Positions 34,165 through 43,239 of a stretch of DNA of 64,000 nucleotides are shown here, in pieces (position 1 is the stretch's first letter; every line of letters begins with the position of its first letter). Made by a program: the position numbers and the translations under genes. Origin of the DNA: JAOABP01 sp964590395 (GTDB lineage: Bacteria; Hydrothermota; Tepidihabitantia; Tepidihabitantales; Tepidihabitantaceae); contig CAZPVT010000030.1 of assembly GCA_964590395.1 (NCBI GenBank), forward strand, positions 248,001-312,000. Direction: 5' to 3'. The notes under the pieces are model-generated. The model had not been told where the DNA came from and ran no database searches. It saw only the letters and a list, made by a program, of their open reading frames with translations.

Positions 34165-35136
34165 ATGAAGTTACTTGAATCAGGTATCGGAGAGCTTTTT
34201 CAGCCACCTGATCCAGATGGCTTCCGGGAATGGGTGTATAAGCATAAAAACACCCGTCTGGTCCCCAAGGTGATGAACGAACAGGAGGCGATTGCCCGTT
34301 TTGTCCATGATGGTGATTACATCGGCACCGAACTTTACGGTACAGTCCGGGGACCGATGTCACTCGTCAGGGAGTTAATCCGTCAGGGTAAGAAGCATCT
34401 GCGGGTTGCGGGACAGGGAGTTCATGAACTTGACCTCCTGCTGGCTGCGGATCTGGTTGATACCCTTGACATAACTTATATCGGCTGGGAGGTCTACGGC
34501 ATCTCTCATATCCTGCGCCGGGCGGTGGAATCGGGCAGGGTGAAAACCACTGAATGGTCAAATGCGGCAATCTCCTGGCGTTTCAAAGCCGCAGCAATGG
34601 GCATGCCATTTATCCCGGTACGATCGATGCTCGGTACCGACACTTTAAAGTACTCGGCAGCAAAGGTAGTTGAAGACCCATGGACCGGTAAGCCGATCTG
34701 TCTTTTACCCGCTCTCTACCTTGATGTTGGTTTGATCCATGTACATCAGGCAGATGAGGTTGGTAACTGCCGGATTGAAGGCATATCCGGTTTTGCCCTG
34801 GAACTGGCACGGGCTTCAAAGAAACTGATTGTCTCCGCCGAAGAGCTAATCTCAACCGAGGAGATCCGGAAATATCCGGAAAGAACCGTTATCCCCTATT
34901 ACCTGGTAGATGCGGTGGTCGTTGCCAAATATGGCTCGCATCCGGGTGAGATGTGCTATCGCTACTGGCGGGATGATGAGCATATGCTATCGTTCTATCA
35001 GGACTCGGCTGATCCGGAGAAGACACGGGCGTATCTTGACAAATGGATCTACGGCTGTAAAAGCCACGAAACGTATATTGAACTGGTCGGCAGAGGCCGA
35101 CTCAAGGAACTAGAGGAGAAAATTGGAGGTCGGTAA
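34165..35136 (+). CDS. CoA-transferase alpha subunit (glutaconate CoA-transferase-like, family I)
   Basis: A 323-residue subunit of a family I CoA-transferase. Seen: KVMNEQEAIARFVHDGDYIGTELYG near the N-terminus, GQGVHELDLLLAADLVDTLDITYIG, a central SNAAISWRFKAAAMGMPFIPVRS and LLPALYLDVGLIHVHQADEVGN. The length and YRYWRDDEHMLSFYQ region fit the glutaconate-type A subunit. The ATG at 34165 is used, since an in-frame ATG at 34153 lies within the GGAGG ribosome site. Its stop codon is one base from the beta-subunit ATG. The acid substrate is unknown; two acyl-CoA dehydrogenases follow. Confidence 0.82.
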   Translation: MKLLESGIGELFQPPDPDGFREWVYKHKNTRLVPKVMNEQEAIARFVHDGDYIGTELYGTVRGPMSLVRELIRQGKKHLRVAGQGVHELDLLLAADLVDTLDITYIGWEVYGISHILRRAVESGRVKTTEWSNAAISWRFKAAAMGMPFIPVRSMLGTDTLKYSAAKVVEDPWTGKPICLLPALYLDVGLIHVHQADEVGNCRIEGISGFALELARASKKLIVSAEELISTEEIRKYPERTVIPYYLVDAVVVAKYGSHPGEMCYRYWRDDEHMLSFYQDSADPEKTRAYLDKWIYGCKSHETYIELVGRGRLKELEEKIGGR

Positions 35137-35137
35137 T

Positions 35138-35902
35138 ATGAAAAGATACAACGAAACCGAATTCCTCATCTGTCTCGCTGCCAGTCTGATGGAGGACGGC
35201 ACAACTGCATTCATCGGCACCGGCATTCCGATGCTGGCTGCCGCGCTGGCAAAGAAGACCCATGCTCCCAATTTGGTCGCCATTTTTGAATTTGGTGGCA
35301 CTGGCGCCTCGCTGGAAAAACTACCGCTCGCGGTAGGTGAATCAAGAACTTTTCACCGGGCACTGGCAGCATCAGGTATCTGTGATATAATGGAGACCGC
35401 CCAGCGCGGATTTATCGAATACGGCTTTCTTGGTGCGGCCCAAATTGATATGTATGGCAACTTAAACACTACTGTGATTGGCCAATACTGGCCACCAAAA
35501 GTTCGACTTCCGGGATCGGGTGGTGCCAACGATGTCGGCTCGCACTGCTGGAAAAACATCATCATTGTCCGTCAGCACGATACCAGGAGATTTGTTCCGA
35601 AAGTTGACTTTTTAACCACCCCGGGGTATCTAACCGGTCCCGGTGCCCGAGAAAAAGCCGGTCTGCCACCCAATACCGGACCCTACCGGGTAGTTACCTC
35701 CCTCGGACTAATGGATTTCGAACCGGAGTCGAAACGGATGCGGCTCATCGGCTTGAATCCCGGTGTAACGGTTGAACAGGTAATTGCCAATACCGGCTTT
35801 GAACTACTGATTGCCGACGATATCGTCACCAATCCCGAACCAACTGACGAACAGCTCCACCTGCTCCGTACCGAGATTGATCCAGAACATTATTATATCT
35901 AA
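35138..35902 (+). CDS. CoA-transferase beta subunit (glutaconate CoA-transferase-like, family I)
   Basis: A 254-residue partner of the preceding subunit. Features: FIGTGIPMLAAALAKKTHAPNL, IFEFGGTG (the region that holds the catalytic Glu in GctB-type subunits; here the glutamate of FEFGG is the candidate), GFLGAAQIDMYGNLNTTVIG and the GSGGANDVGS oxyanion loop. The ATG at 35138 has GGAGG about 8 bp upstream (ATTGGAGGTCGGTAAT). The pair would activate a carboxylic acid at the expense of an acyl-CoA for the dehydrogenases downstream. Confidence 0.83.
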   Translation: MKRYNETEFLICLAASLMEDGTTAFIGTGIPMLAAALAKKTHAPNLVAIFEFGGTGASLEKLPLAVGESRTFHRALAASGICDIMETAQRGFIEYGFLGAAQIDMYGNLNTTVIGQYWPPKVRLPGSGGANDVGSHCWKNIIIVRQHDTRRFVPKVDFLTTPGYLTGPGAREKAGLPPNTGPYRVVTSLGLMDFEPESKRMRLIGLNPGVTVEQVIANTGFELLIADDIVTNPEPTDEQLHLLRTEIDPEHYYI

Positions 35903-35926
35903 ATCTAAACTAAGAAAAGAGGCAAA

Positions 35927-37045
35927 TTGATCCTTTCGGCTGAACATCAACGATTCCAAAAAGAGGTCCGGGAATTTGCGCAATCAGTGATTGCCCCGCG
36001 TTCCCAAGAATACCACCTAAATCACAAATTCGTGATGGAAAATATCCGGGCGCTGGCAAAGAAAGGTTACCTGGGTATCCCATGGCCTAAGGAACTTGGC
36101 GGGCTTGGTTTTGACCATCTTGCCTATGCCATTGTGGTCGAGGAGATTTCACGTGCCTGCGCATCCACTGGTCTAACCGTTGCTGCTCACACCTCGTTGG
36201 GAACTTACCCAATTATCAAATTCGGCACTGAGGAACAGAAAAGGCGGTTTGTACCACCGCTTGCCCGTGGTGATTATCTGGGAGCATTCGGGCTAACCGA
36301 ACCCAATGCGGGCAGTGATGCTGCCGGTGTTGAAACCACGGCGCGGCTGACTGACGGTGGGTACATCATCAATGGCTCCAAAAGGTTCATCACCAATGCC
36401 GCCTATGCGGGCACGGTCATCGTTGCTGCAACCCTAGACCGGAAACTTGGCAAAAAAGGGATCACCTGTTTCATTGTGGAGACAAAATCAAAAGGTTTCA
36501 TTGTTGCTAAAGAGGAAAATAAACTGGGATTAAAAGGCTCCAATACCGTTGAACTGGCTTTTGAAGACCTCTTTGTGCCTAAAGAGAATGTGCTGGGGAC
36601 AGAGTATGGCGGTTACCGGATATTTATGGAGACACTGGACGGCGGCAGAATCTCCATCGGCGCCTTCTGTCTCGGTATGGCGCAGTGTGCGCTTGACAGC
36701 CTGATCGAATGGGCAAAAGGCAGAGAACACTCCCAGCAGACTGCTAAGGCAATCGCCGATGTGGCAACCGAGGTTGCCGCTGCCCGGCTGTTAGTCTATG
36801 ATGCAGCGATAACCAAAGATGCGGGGATACGGGCTGACGAACAGTGCGCCTTTGCCAAACTTTTTGCCTCCGAGACCGCGGTGCGGGCGGTGAATACCGC
36901 GATCAGCACCATTGGTTTTGACACGTTAAAAAACAGCTCTACTCTTGGACGGCTTTACCAGGATGTCAAATTGGGGGAAATTGGCGAAGGCACTTCAGAG
37001 ATAATGAGACTGATCATCGCCAAGGAAGTTTTAAAAGCAACATAG
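35927..37045 (+). CDS. Acyl-CoA dehydrogenase (first of two)
   Basis: A 372-residue FAD-dependent acyl-CoA dehydrogenase. FAD and substrate motifs: LGAFGLTEPNAGSDAAGVETTA, YIINGSKRFITNA, and the C-terminal LGEIGEGTSEIMRLIIAKEVL, whose Glu in GEGTSEI is in the position of the catalytic base. The segment after about 265 (KGREHSQQTAKAIAD) departs from the usual RxxFG(K/Q)PIxxxQ consensus, suggesting an unusual substrate or partner. The start is TTG at 35927 with AGAGG 5 bp upstream; no closer ATG exists. Electron transfer flavoprotein genes are not in the window. Confidence 0.88.
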   Translation: MILSAEHQRFQKEVREFAQSVIAPRSQEYHLNHKFVMENIRALAKKGYLGIPWPKELGGLGFDHLAYAIVVEEISRACASTGLTVAAHTSLGTYPIIKFGTEEQKRRFVPPLARGDYLGAFGLTEPNAGSDAAGVETTARLTDGGYIINGSKRFITNAAYAGTVIVAATLDRKLGKKGITCFIVETKSKGFIVAKEENKLGLKGSNTVELAFEDLFVPKENVLGTEYGGYRIFMETLDGGRISIGAFCLGMAQCALDSLIEWAKGREHSQQTAKAIADVATEVAAARLLVYDAAITKDAGIRADEQCAFAKLFASETAVRAVNTAISTIGFDTLKNSSTLGRLYQDVKLGEIGEGTSEIMRLIIAKEVLKAT

Positions 37046-37054
37046 GAGGTAAAA

Positions 37055-38197
37055 ATGGACTTTAATTTGACTGAAGACCAGATAATGCTCCGCAATATGG
37101 TCCGTGATTTTGCCCAGAAAGAATTGGAGCCCCAGGCCGCGGCGCTTGATGCCAGCGCGGAGTTTCCCACAGTGACCATTAAAAAACTGGCGGAGTTAGG
37201 ACTATTGAGTATGACTATTCCGGAAAAATATGGTGGTGCCCAGTTTGACTTTGTTTCCCTGGCGATCGCGATTGAAGAGGTTTCGCGCGGTTGCAGTTCC
37301 ACCGGTGTGATCACCGCTGTCCATAACACCCTTGCCGCCTGGCCCATTGTTAATTGGGGAACAGAGGAGCAAAAACAGCGCTATCTACCAAGAATGGCAA
37401 CAGGTGAATTACTCGGTGCCTTTGGTCTCACCGAAGCCAATGCGGGTTCGGACCCCGCATCAATGGAAACCAGAGCGGTACTCAAAGGTGATAAGTACAT
37501 ACTCAACGGCTCCAAACGTTTCATCACCAATGCAGGTGCAGCCCAGCTGTTTATCGTCTTTGCCAAAACCGCACCAGAACTGGGCAGTAGAGGTGTAACT
37601 GCCTTCATCGTGGAACGAGACTTTCCCGGCTTTTCGCTTGGTAAGCATGAAGACCTGCTCGGTCTGCGTGCCACCGCCAACTGTGAACTGATATTTGAGG
37701 ATTGCGAGGTACCAAAAGAAAATGTACTGGGTGAAATTAATGCTGGTTTCAAAATTGCCCTCGGCACACTTGATGTTTCCCGTATTGATATTGGTGCCCA
37801 GGCGGTCGGTATCGCACAATCTGCATTGGAAAAGTCCATCGCCTATTCCCGCGAACGCAAACAATTCGGTAAGCCCATCTGTGAATTCGAAATGATTCAG
37901 GCAAAACTGGCGGAAATGGCAACAAAGATTCAGGCATCAAGACTTCTGGTCTACTATGCTGCTAATCAGAAGGACACTGGCAAACCCCGATTCAGCCAAG
38001 AGTCAGCGATGGCAAAGCTGTTTGCTGCTACCACCGCGGTTGAAGTTACCCGAGAGGCGGTTCAGATTTTGGGTGGCTATGGTTATACCAAAGAGTATCC
38101 GGTTGAACGGCTATACCGGGATGCCAAATGTATGGAGATTTACGAAGGCACTTCAGAAATCCAGCGCATTGTCATCGCCCGTAACCTGTTGGCTTAA
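37055..38197 (+). CDS. Acyl-CoA dehydrogenase (second of two)
   Basis: A 380-residue acyl-CoA dehydrogenase with the full set of short-chain family motifs: LGAFGLTEANAGSDPASMET, YILNGSKRFITNA, RKQFGKPICEFEMIQ, QILGGYGYTKEYPVERLYRDAK and the catalytic YEGTSEIQRIVIARNL. It is closest in look to butyryl/short-chain enzymes. It begins 9 bp after its paralogue with an AGGAGG site. Unlike the first copy it keeps the canonical RKQFGKPI and GGYGY segments, so the two probably differ in substrate. It ends the operon 20 bp from the convergent aminotransferase gene; no hairpin terminator is visible between them. Confidence 0.93.
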   Translation: MDFNLTEDQIMLRNMVRDFAQKELEPQAAALDASAEFPTVTIKKLAELGLLSMTIPEKYGGAQFDFVSLAIAIEEVSRGCSSTGVITAVHNTLAAWPIVNWGTEEQKQRYLPRMATGELLGAFGLTEANAGSDPASMETRAVLKGDKYILNGSKRFITNAGAAQLFIVFAKTAPELGSRGVTAFIVERDFPGFSLGKHEDLLGLRATANCELIFEDCEVPKENVLGEINAGFKIALGTLDVSRIDIGAQAVGIAQSALEKSIAYSRERKQFGKPICEFEMIQAKLAEMATKIQASRLLVYYAANQKDTGKPRFSQESAMAKLFAATTAVEVTREAVQILGGYGYTKEYPVERLYRDAKCMEIYEGTSEIQRIVIARNLLA

Positions 38198-38217
38198 AAA
38201 GTTAGACGACAAACCAC

Positions 38218-39378
38218 TTAACGGCGCACTCCCCTACCCATTGTTTGCCGGATGATGGTGCAGATGTGTTCCAGCTCTGCTTCTGTTAATGCCGAACCAC
38301 TTGGCAAACACAGACCACTCGCAAACAGTTTCTCTGCGACATCCCCACCTCGGCGCCGGCAGTGCTGAAAAACCGGCTGGAGATGCAGTGGCTTCCAGAT
38401 AGGTCTTGCCTCAATATTTTCTCGTTCCAGAGCCAGGCGCACATCCTCCACGGTTGCACCAAACTCCTTTGGATCGATAGTGATACAGGTCAACCATCGG
38501 CTTGATTTTCCGTAAGGTGCCTCGGGCATAAACCCAATACCAGGTAAATCACCAAGCAATTGCTGATAAAACTTAAAGTTACGTCGCCGTACAGCAATCC
38601 GTTCATTCAACACGGTCAACTGCCCTAAACCAATTGCTGCCAGGATATTACTCAGCCGATAATTAAACCCGATTTCTGAATGCTGGTAATGCGGTGCCGG
38701 ATCCCGGGCTTGTGTAGCAAGGAAACGGGCTTTGTCAGTGATCATCTTATTATGAGAAACCAGCATTCCTCCCCCAGCAGTGGTAATAATCTTATTACCG
38801 TTAAAAGAAAAAGCAGCGGCAACACCAAAGTTACCTGCATAACGTCCCTGATATGTGGCACCAAGTGCCTCAGCTGCATCTTCTATTACCGGTACGCCAT
38901 ATTCTTCACACTTTTTTATAATTGGCTCGTAATCACAACACTGGCCATAAAGGTCAACCGTAATGACCGCCCGGGGTAACCTACCCCTCCGGGCACAGTC
39001 ATCGAGTTCTTCAGCCAGAAGATTCGGGTCTATCGTCCAGGTTTTCGGATCGCTGTCAATGAAAACCGGCTGACATCCTTCGTAGATAATGACATTGGCA
39101 GAGGCAGAAAAAGTCAACGTCGGACAGATTACCTCTGTGGTATAAAGGTTAGAATTAGAAGGTGTTTGCTGTAATACGATTCGCAGTGCGAGATGGAGAG
39201 CCCCTGTACCCGATGAAAGGGCGGTAGCATAGGGAACACAAATCAGTTTGGCAAACTCCATTTCAAACGCCTCCACCATCGGTCCCATAGGTGCAATCCA
39301 ATTCGAGGCGAAAGCCTCCTTTACATATTCAATCTCTTTTCCGCACATATGAGGCGGTGAAAGATAAATCCGCTTCAT
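38218..39378 (-). CDS. DegT/DnrJ/EryC1/StrS aminotransferase (nucleotide-sugar type)
   Basis: A 386-residue PLP enzyme that probably transaminates a 4-keto nucleotide sugar. It opens with MKRIYLSPPHMCGKEIEYV and EAFASNWIAPMGP, typical of PglE/WbpE-like enzymes. ALSSGTGALHLAL and PTLTFSASAN bind the cofactor, and the Schiff-base lysine is in FSFNGNKIITTAGGG. ATG at 39376-39378 starts where the family starts; upstream codons overlap the ATP-grasp gene. It is the last gene of the polysaccharide locus, preceded by ATP-grasp, PLP-deaminase-like and PglC-like genes. Confidence 0.9.
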   Translation of the reverse strand: MKRIYLSPPHMCGKEIEYVKEAFASNWIAPMGPMVEAFEMEFAKLICVPYATALSSGTGALHLALRIVLQQTPSNSNLYTTEVICPTLTFSASANVIIYEGCQPVFIDSDPKTWTIDPNLLAEELDDCARRGRLPRAVITVDLYGQCCDYEPIIKKCEEYGVPVIEDAAEALGATYQGRYAGNFGVAAAFSFNGNKIITTAGGGMLVSHNKMITDKARFLATQARDPAPHYQHSEIGFNYRLSNILAAIGLGQLTVLNERIAVRRRNFKFYQQLLGDLPGIGFMPEAPYGKSSRWLTCITIDPKEFGATVEDVRLALERENIEARPIWKPLHLQPVFQHCRRRGGDVAEKLFASGLCLPSGSALTEAELEHICTIIRQTMGRGVRR

Positions 39379-39382
39379 AAGA

Positions 39383-40411
39383 CTAACTCTTTTCCGTATT
39401 AAAACCGATTTCTTTGAGCTCGTAGTACTTTGCTGCAATTACCCCGGGTTTGGGTCGCAACCAGTCTAAATTTACTTTTTCCCCTTTTATCCAGGCGACA
39501 ATTGCCCGGGGCAAATCCGCACCCGCAAGATGGGAAAATGGATAACCCCCACCAAAACGGGGATTCATTTCTAACAACCAGCTGCGCGATCCGGACAGGA
39601 ATATGTCGCAGTCAAGATTACCGATGTGTTTCAGGTGCTCGCTGATCTTTTGCCCTAATTTAAAAAGAACCGGCTCATCGACAGTTTCTGCCTTATCGGT
39701 CTCCCCTGCACGCATCGCAATCTTTTTTCGTATGAAAACGCCACAAAATTTGCCATTTAAATCGTTAACAACATCAATTCCGAATTCCTGACCTGTCAGT
39801 GCTTCTTGAATCAACACCCTGTTTTCCAATTGGCCAACATTAATTTTAGCCAAGACTGTTCTGGCGATACGCTTGTTAACCAATTGATAAGCTATCCCCA
39901 GTTCCTCCTCATCTTCAACGAATTCAATGCCGATGGAAGCACTGCCCCACCGTGGTTTCACTACCAGGGGAAATGAAACTATGCCATTCTCAACCGCCTG
40001 CCGTGTCTCCTCCAATCTCAGGAATGTCCGTGGATAACCGACCCCTGACCGGTAACAAAAGTCCGCGGTCCGCCATTTATCAAAGCAGATGTTAACCACC
40101 GTTTCGGAGGAGATTAACGGTACAGTACCAAAGGTGAGGAACTCATCCCGATGCTCCGCCAATAGCGGTAATTCTAAATCGGTAGTGGGCACCACCAATT
40201 GAATCCGGTTAGCCCGGCACAGTTTCAGTAACTCGTTGATGTAATTAACATCATCAATGGAGGGCATAATAAAACCTCGGTCAGCCTCGTAGAGCGCAGG
40301 CGCGGTAGGATCCGCATCTCCAGCGTAGACCAAGCCGGTTGAACCGAGCGCCGCTTTGAAATATTTAATTAGATAATTTCTCCTTCCAGCACAGGTAATA
40401 ATAACATTCAT
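39383..40411 (-). CDS. ATP-grasp protein (CarB-like), polysaccharide locus
   Basis: A 342-residue ATP-grasp enzyme: pre-ATP-grasp Rossmann region (MNVIITCAGRRNYLIKYFK), ATP-binding VVKPRWGSASIGIEFVEDEEEL, and metal-binding LEMNPRFGGGYPFSHLAG. These proteins form an amide or related bond via an acyl-phosphate. In CarB-like subfamilies of polysaccharide loci they may attach an amino acid or carboxylate to a sugar. The overlap with the upstream PLP enzyme (4 bp) and 4 bp gap to the aminotransferase gene suggest joint function. Substrates unknown. Confidence 0.82.
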   Translation of the reverse strand: MNVIITCAGRRNYLIKYFKAALGSTGLVYAGDADPTAPALYEADRGFIMPSIDDVNYINELLKLCRANRIQLVVPTTDLELPLLAEHRDEFLTFGTVPLISSETVVNICFDKWRTADFCYRSGVGYPRTFLRLEETRQAVENGIVSFPLVVKPRWGSASIGIEFVEDEEELGIAYQLVNKRIARTVLAKINVGQLENRVLIQEALTGQEFGIDVVNDLNGKFCGVFIRKKIAMRAGETDKAETVDEPVLFKLGQKISEHLKHIGNLDCDIFLSGSRSWLLEMNPRFGGGYPFSHLAGADLPRAIVAWIKGEKVNLDWLRPKPGVIAAKYYELKEIGFNTEKS

Positions 40412-41367
40412 AAATAACTTTCAATCGCCGTCTTCGCTGCTAAAAGATTAAACACCCCCCCGGTATGCCAGAATAATACCTTCGACCCCGGGGCAACTTC
40501 ACCATTTTTGATCATAGCCAGCATCCCGTAAAAGGCTTTACCCGTATAGGTAGGGTCTAAATAGACTCCCTCCTTCCGTGCGACAGAGGCGATAGTTCTC
40601 AGTATCTTCTGATTATATTTACCATATCCTCGCCCAACCCAATCATCTCGAAAAATGATCTCTCCACCGCAGTATTGGATGTTAACTCTTGCCGCAAGCT
40701 CCCGGTACAACTCAGCGACAGCGACAATCCCCTTTTGATGCTGACGCGCAACCGATACCCCTACCACCCTCGTGTCCCATTGCAATTTTTTCACGCCTGC
40801 CAGTATTCCTGTCTGAGTTCCACCGGTCCCACTGGCAAGAAAGATGTAGTCAGGAATCCAGCGTCGTTTTTGACAGATTGGTGCCAGTTGCAGCATTGCT
40901 TCCCAATAAGCAAATGCCCCGGCCAAACAGTGTCCGCCACCAGGTAGCGCATACGGTTTATAGCCGTTTTTCTTAAGTGCCTTTAAAGTATCCATAATCG
41001 TCAGCGAAATTCTATCTGGGGTTGTGTAAATGATCTGTGCACCGGATAATCTCATCAGTAGTTCGTTTCCTTGGGGGTGATGGAAATTTCCTTCACCGTG
41101 CAGGACCAGCACGCAAGGAACCCCCCGCGCTGCACATCCTATGGCAACGACGCGACAATGATTGGATTGCGTACTACCTGTGGTTACTACTGCATCGTAA
41201 CCATTTTTTTCAATTTCTTTGATTATATACAAAAATTTCCGCGCTTTGTTACCACCATAGTAGTATGGAAACAGGTCATCACGGATAACAGCCAAAGAAA
41301 TCCCGTATTCCACCTTTAATCCGGACATTTCTTGAAATAACGGCTTGAGCATTCGCTGTTCAACCAA
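40408..41367 (-). CDS. PLP-dependent D-cysteine desulfhydrase/ACC deaminase-like protein
   Basis: A 319-residue fold-type II PLP enzyme. The PLP lysine is in YGGNKARKFLYI, followed by TTGSTQSNHCRVVAIGCAARG (the SNH motif of this subfamily), and the phosphate-binding glycines ASGTGGTQTGILAG. Relatives deaminate 1-aminocyclopropane-1-carboxylate or D-cysteine, or act as racemases. Lying between a PglC-like transferase (8 bp overlap) and an ATP-grasp gene, it probably makes or recycles an amino acid used to decorate the polysaccharide; that link is inference. Confidence 0.82.
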   Translation of the reverse strand: MVEQRMLKPLFQEMSGLKVEYGISLAVIRDDLFPYYYGGNKARKFLYIIKEIEKNGYDAVVTTGSTQSNHCRVVAIGCAARGVPCVLVLHGEGNFHHPQGNELLMRLSGAQIIYTTPDRISLTIMDTLKALKKNGYKPYALPGGGHCLAGAFAYWEAMLQLAPICQKRRWIPDYIFLASGTGGTQTGILAGVKKLQWDTRVVGVSVARQHQKGIVAVAELYRELAARVNIQYCGGEIIFRDDWVGRGYGKYNQKILRTIASVARKEGVYLDPTYTGKAFYGMLAMIKNGEVAPGSKVLFWHTGGVFNLLAAKTAIESYL

Positions 41368-41989
41368 GGTTTTCTCCTCTCATTTCTTTTCGGTGGAGAT
41401 CTAAATCACTGATATTTTGAAGTGCGACTCCCTCTTTTTTTAACACTTTCAGCACTGTTAATAATAAAATCTTGATGTCTAAGGCTAAAGACATATTTTT
41501 AACATATTGAACATCTAACTCTAACCGTTTATCCCAGTCAACCAGATTTCGTCCTGACACCTGTGCTAAACCAGTGATCCCTGGTCGCACCGCATGGCGA
41601 AGCCTTTCTCGTGAGGAATAATATGGTAGATACTTAGTATAAAGCGGTCGCGGTCCAACTAAACTCATATCTCCTCTCAAAACATTCCAAAGTTCCGGCA
41701 GTTCATCTAAACTGGTTCTACGCAGAAGTGCACCGAGTTTCGTAAGTCGCGCCTCATCGGACAGAAGTTTCCCTTGTGTGGTCTGGACATTGCTCATGGT
41801 CCGGAACTTATAAATTGTGAACGGTCTCTCGTACAGTCCGGGTCGGATCTGTTTGAACAACACCGGTTTGCCCATCGTTAACCGGATTAGAATTGCCACG
41901 ATTAACAACAACGGAGAGAAAATTATCAAACCGAAGACGGCACCAACAACATCAATTACCCTTTTAAAGTGTCGATATACGAGATTCAT
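41360..41989 (-). CDS. Initiating sugar-phosphate transferase (PglC/WcaJ catalytic core type)
   Basis: A 209-residue monotopic phosphoglycosyltransferase that moves a sugar phosphate from a UDP-sugar onto undecaprenyl phosphate. It has a re-entrant N-terminal helix (VIDVVGAVFGLIIFSPLLLIVAI), PVLFKQIRPG, FTIYKFRTMS, the catalytic Asp-Glu in RTSLDELPELWNVLRGDMSLVGPRP and RPGITGLAQVSGRN. It is the short PglC-like form without the WcaJ N-terminal helices. It overlaps the next gene by 8 bp. It probably starts the repeat unit of the neighbouring polysaccharide, perhaps with FucNAc or a diamino sugar. Confidence 0.92.
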   Translation of the reverse strand: MNLVYRHFKRVIDVVGAVFGLIIFSPLLLIVAILIRLTMGKPVLFKQIRPGLYERPFTIYKFRTMSNVQTTQGKLLSDEARLTKLGALLRRTSLDELPELWNVLRGDMSLVGPRPLYTKYLPYYSSRERLRHAVRPGITGLAQVSGRNLVDWDKRLELDVQYVKNMSLALDIKILLLTVLKVLKKEGVALQNISDLDLHRKEMRGENLG

Positions 41990-43224
41990 CGGGCTGCCCC
42001 CTCAATTAAACTCGCTAATTTGGGAATCACCTTCTGAGCGGTAAAATTTTCCAATGCGTAATGGCGGCCATTTAAACCCAGCTGGTTCAATTCCCGGCGC
42101 CGCTCGGGTAATTCTCTAAGCAGATTCGCTACCGCTACCGGGTCTTCGGGGGGCAAGACAAAACCGGCATTTGCCTCTCTGATAATCCGTGCCGCTTCGT
42201 TTAAACCGTTGACACTGGCGATTGTCGGCTTCGCAGAAACCATATAGTAAACCAGTTTTGATGGTACCGCACTGACCGCCATATTGCCTGCTAGACTCAA
42301 TAGCATTACATCCGCACCGGCCTGAACAACTGGAACTTGTTCGGGCAATAGTGGAGATATAACTTGGATGTTAGTCAGTTTATTCTTCTTGATCTCCTGT
42401 TCCAATTGTTTGCGTAATGAACCATCGCCAACCAGCATCAGTTTGATATCACTCCGGTCTTGAATCAACTTTGCCACCTCAATGTACATCATTAAACCTG
42501 CAGATAAAGTCAGCGTCCCTGCGAACATAGCAACAAAGGTATCCGATGGGATATTATGAAGACGACGAAACTCATTGGGGTCAATCGGTGAATTAAATGC
42601 CGTTTCATCGATGTAATTGGGAACAACGTGGACTTTTTCTTGCGGTAAAAACCTGGTTTTAGTCAGATACTCTGCCATCCCGGGTGATAGTGTGGTAATA
42701 TAACAACACCGTCGAAGATGAAAACGGTCTAACCAGAACATAATCCGGGATAAAACATTTCTGCTGTTGATAATTCCTTTTTCTGTGAGTGACTCTGGAT
42801 AAATATCAAGCACAGTTGCGACAATCGGAATCCGCCATAATTTGAGGATCAGACTATTCATATTTTGCGCAAATATCCACCAGGTCTTCATAAACGCCAC
42901 ATCCGGTTTCCCATGGGTAATCAATTCAATTACCAATTGTAATGACGATGATAATCCAAAGGAAACATTTTCCCAAAAACGAGAGAGCGGGGTCGAGCGT
43001 TTGGATATAAAATGATAGCTTCTGATAACTCTAACATTTTGCTCGTCTTTCACCGTGCACCACCGCATTCTAAACCCCGGGTATAATTTGCCCAAGGGAC
43101 GGGTGGGAAACGGCGCGAAGACCGTTATCTTATACCCCCGAGTGGCAAAGTGCTTAACCAAATCAGGGATAAATATCGAGTTTTCTGGCGGATAAGAATA
43201 AGTAATGAGATAAATCTGTTTCAC
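41986..43224 (-). CDS. GT4-family glycosyltransferase (WbuB-like)
   Basis: A 412-residue GT-B glycosyltransferase. The N-terminal YSYPPENSIFIPDLVKHFATRGYKITVFAPFP and C-terminal AMFAGTLTLSAGLMMYIEVA, LMLVGDGSLRKQLE and SAVPSKLVYYMVSAKPTIA mark the WbuB branch, which in E. coli transfers FucNAc in O-antigen synthesis; here capEFG for UDP-L-FucNAc lie directly upstream. The start is GTG at 43222-43224. It overlaps the PglC-like gene by 4 bp. Confidence 0.88.
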   Translation of the reverse strand: MKQIYLITYSYPPENSIFIPDLVKHFATRGYKITVFAPFPTRPLGKLYPGFRMRWCTVKDEQNVRVIRSYHFISKRSTPLSRFWENVSFGLSSSLQLVIELITHGKPDVAFMKTWWIFAQNMNSLILKLWRIPIVATVLDIYPESLTEKGIINSRNVLSRIMFWLDRFHLRRCCYITTLSPGMAEYLTKTRFLPQEKVHVVPNYIDETAFNSPIDPNEFRRLHNIPSDTFVAMFAGTLTLSAGLMMYIEVAKLIQDRSDIKLMLVGDGSLRKQLEQEIKKNKLTNIQVISPLLPEQVPVVQAGADVMLLSLAGNMAVSAVPSKLVYYMVSAKPTIASVNGLNEAARIIREANAGFVLPPEDPVAVANLLRELPERRRELNQLGLNGRHYALENFTAQKVIPKLASLIEGAAR

Positions 43225-43239
43225 CGGACAAGGGAGATT

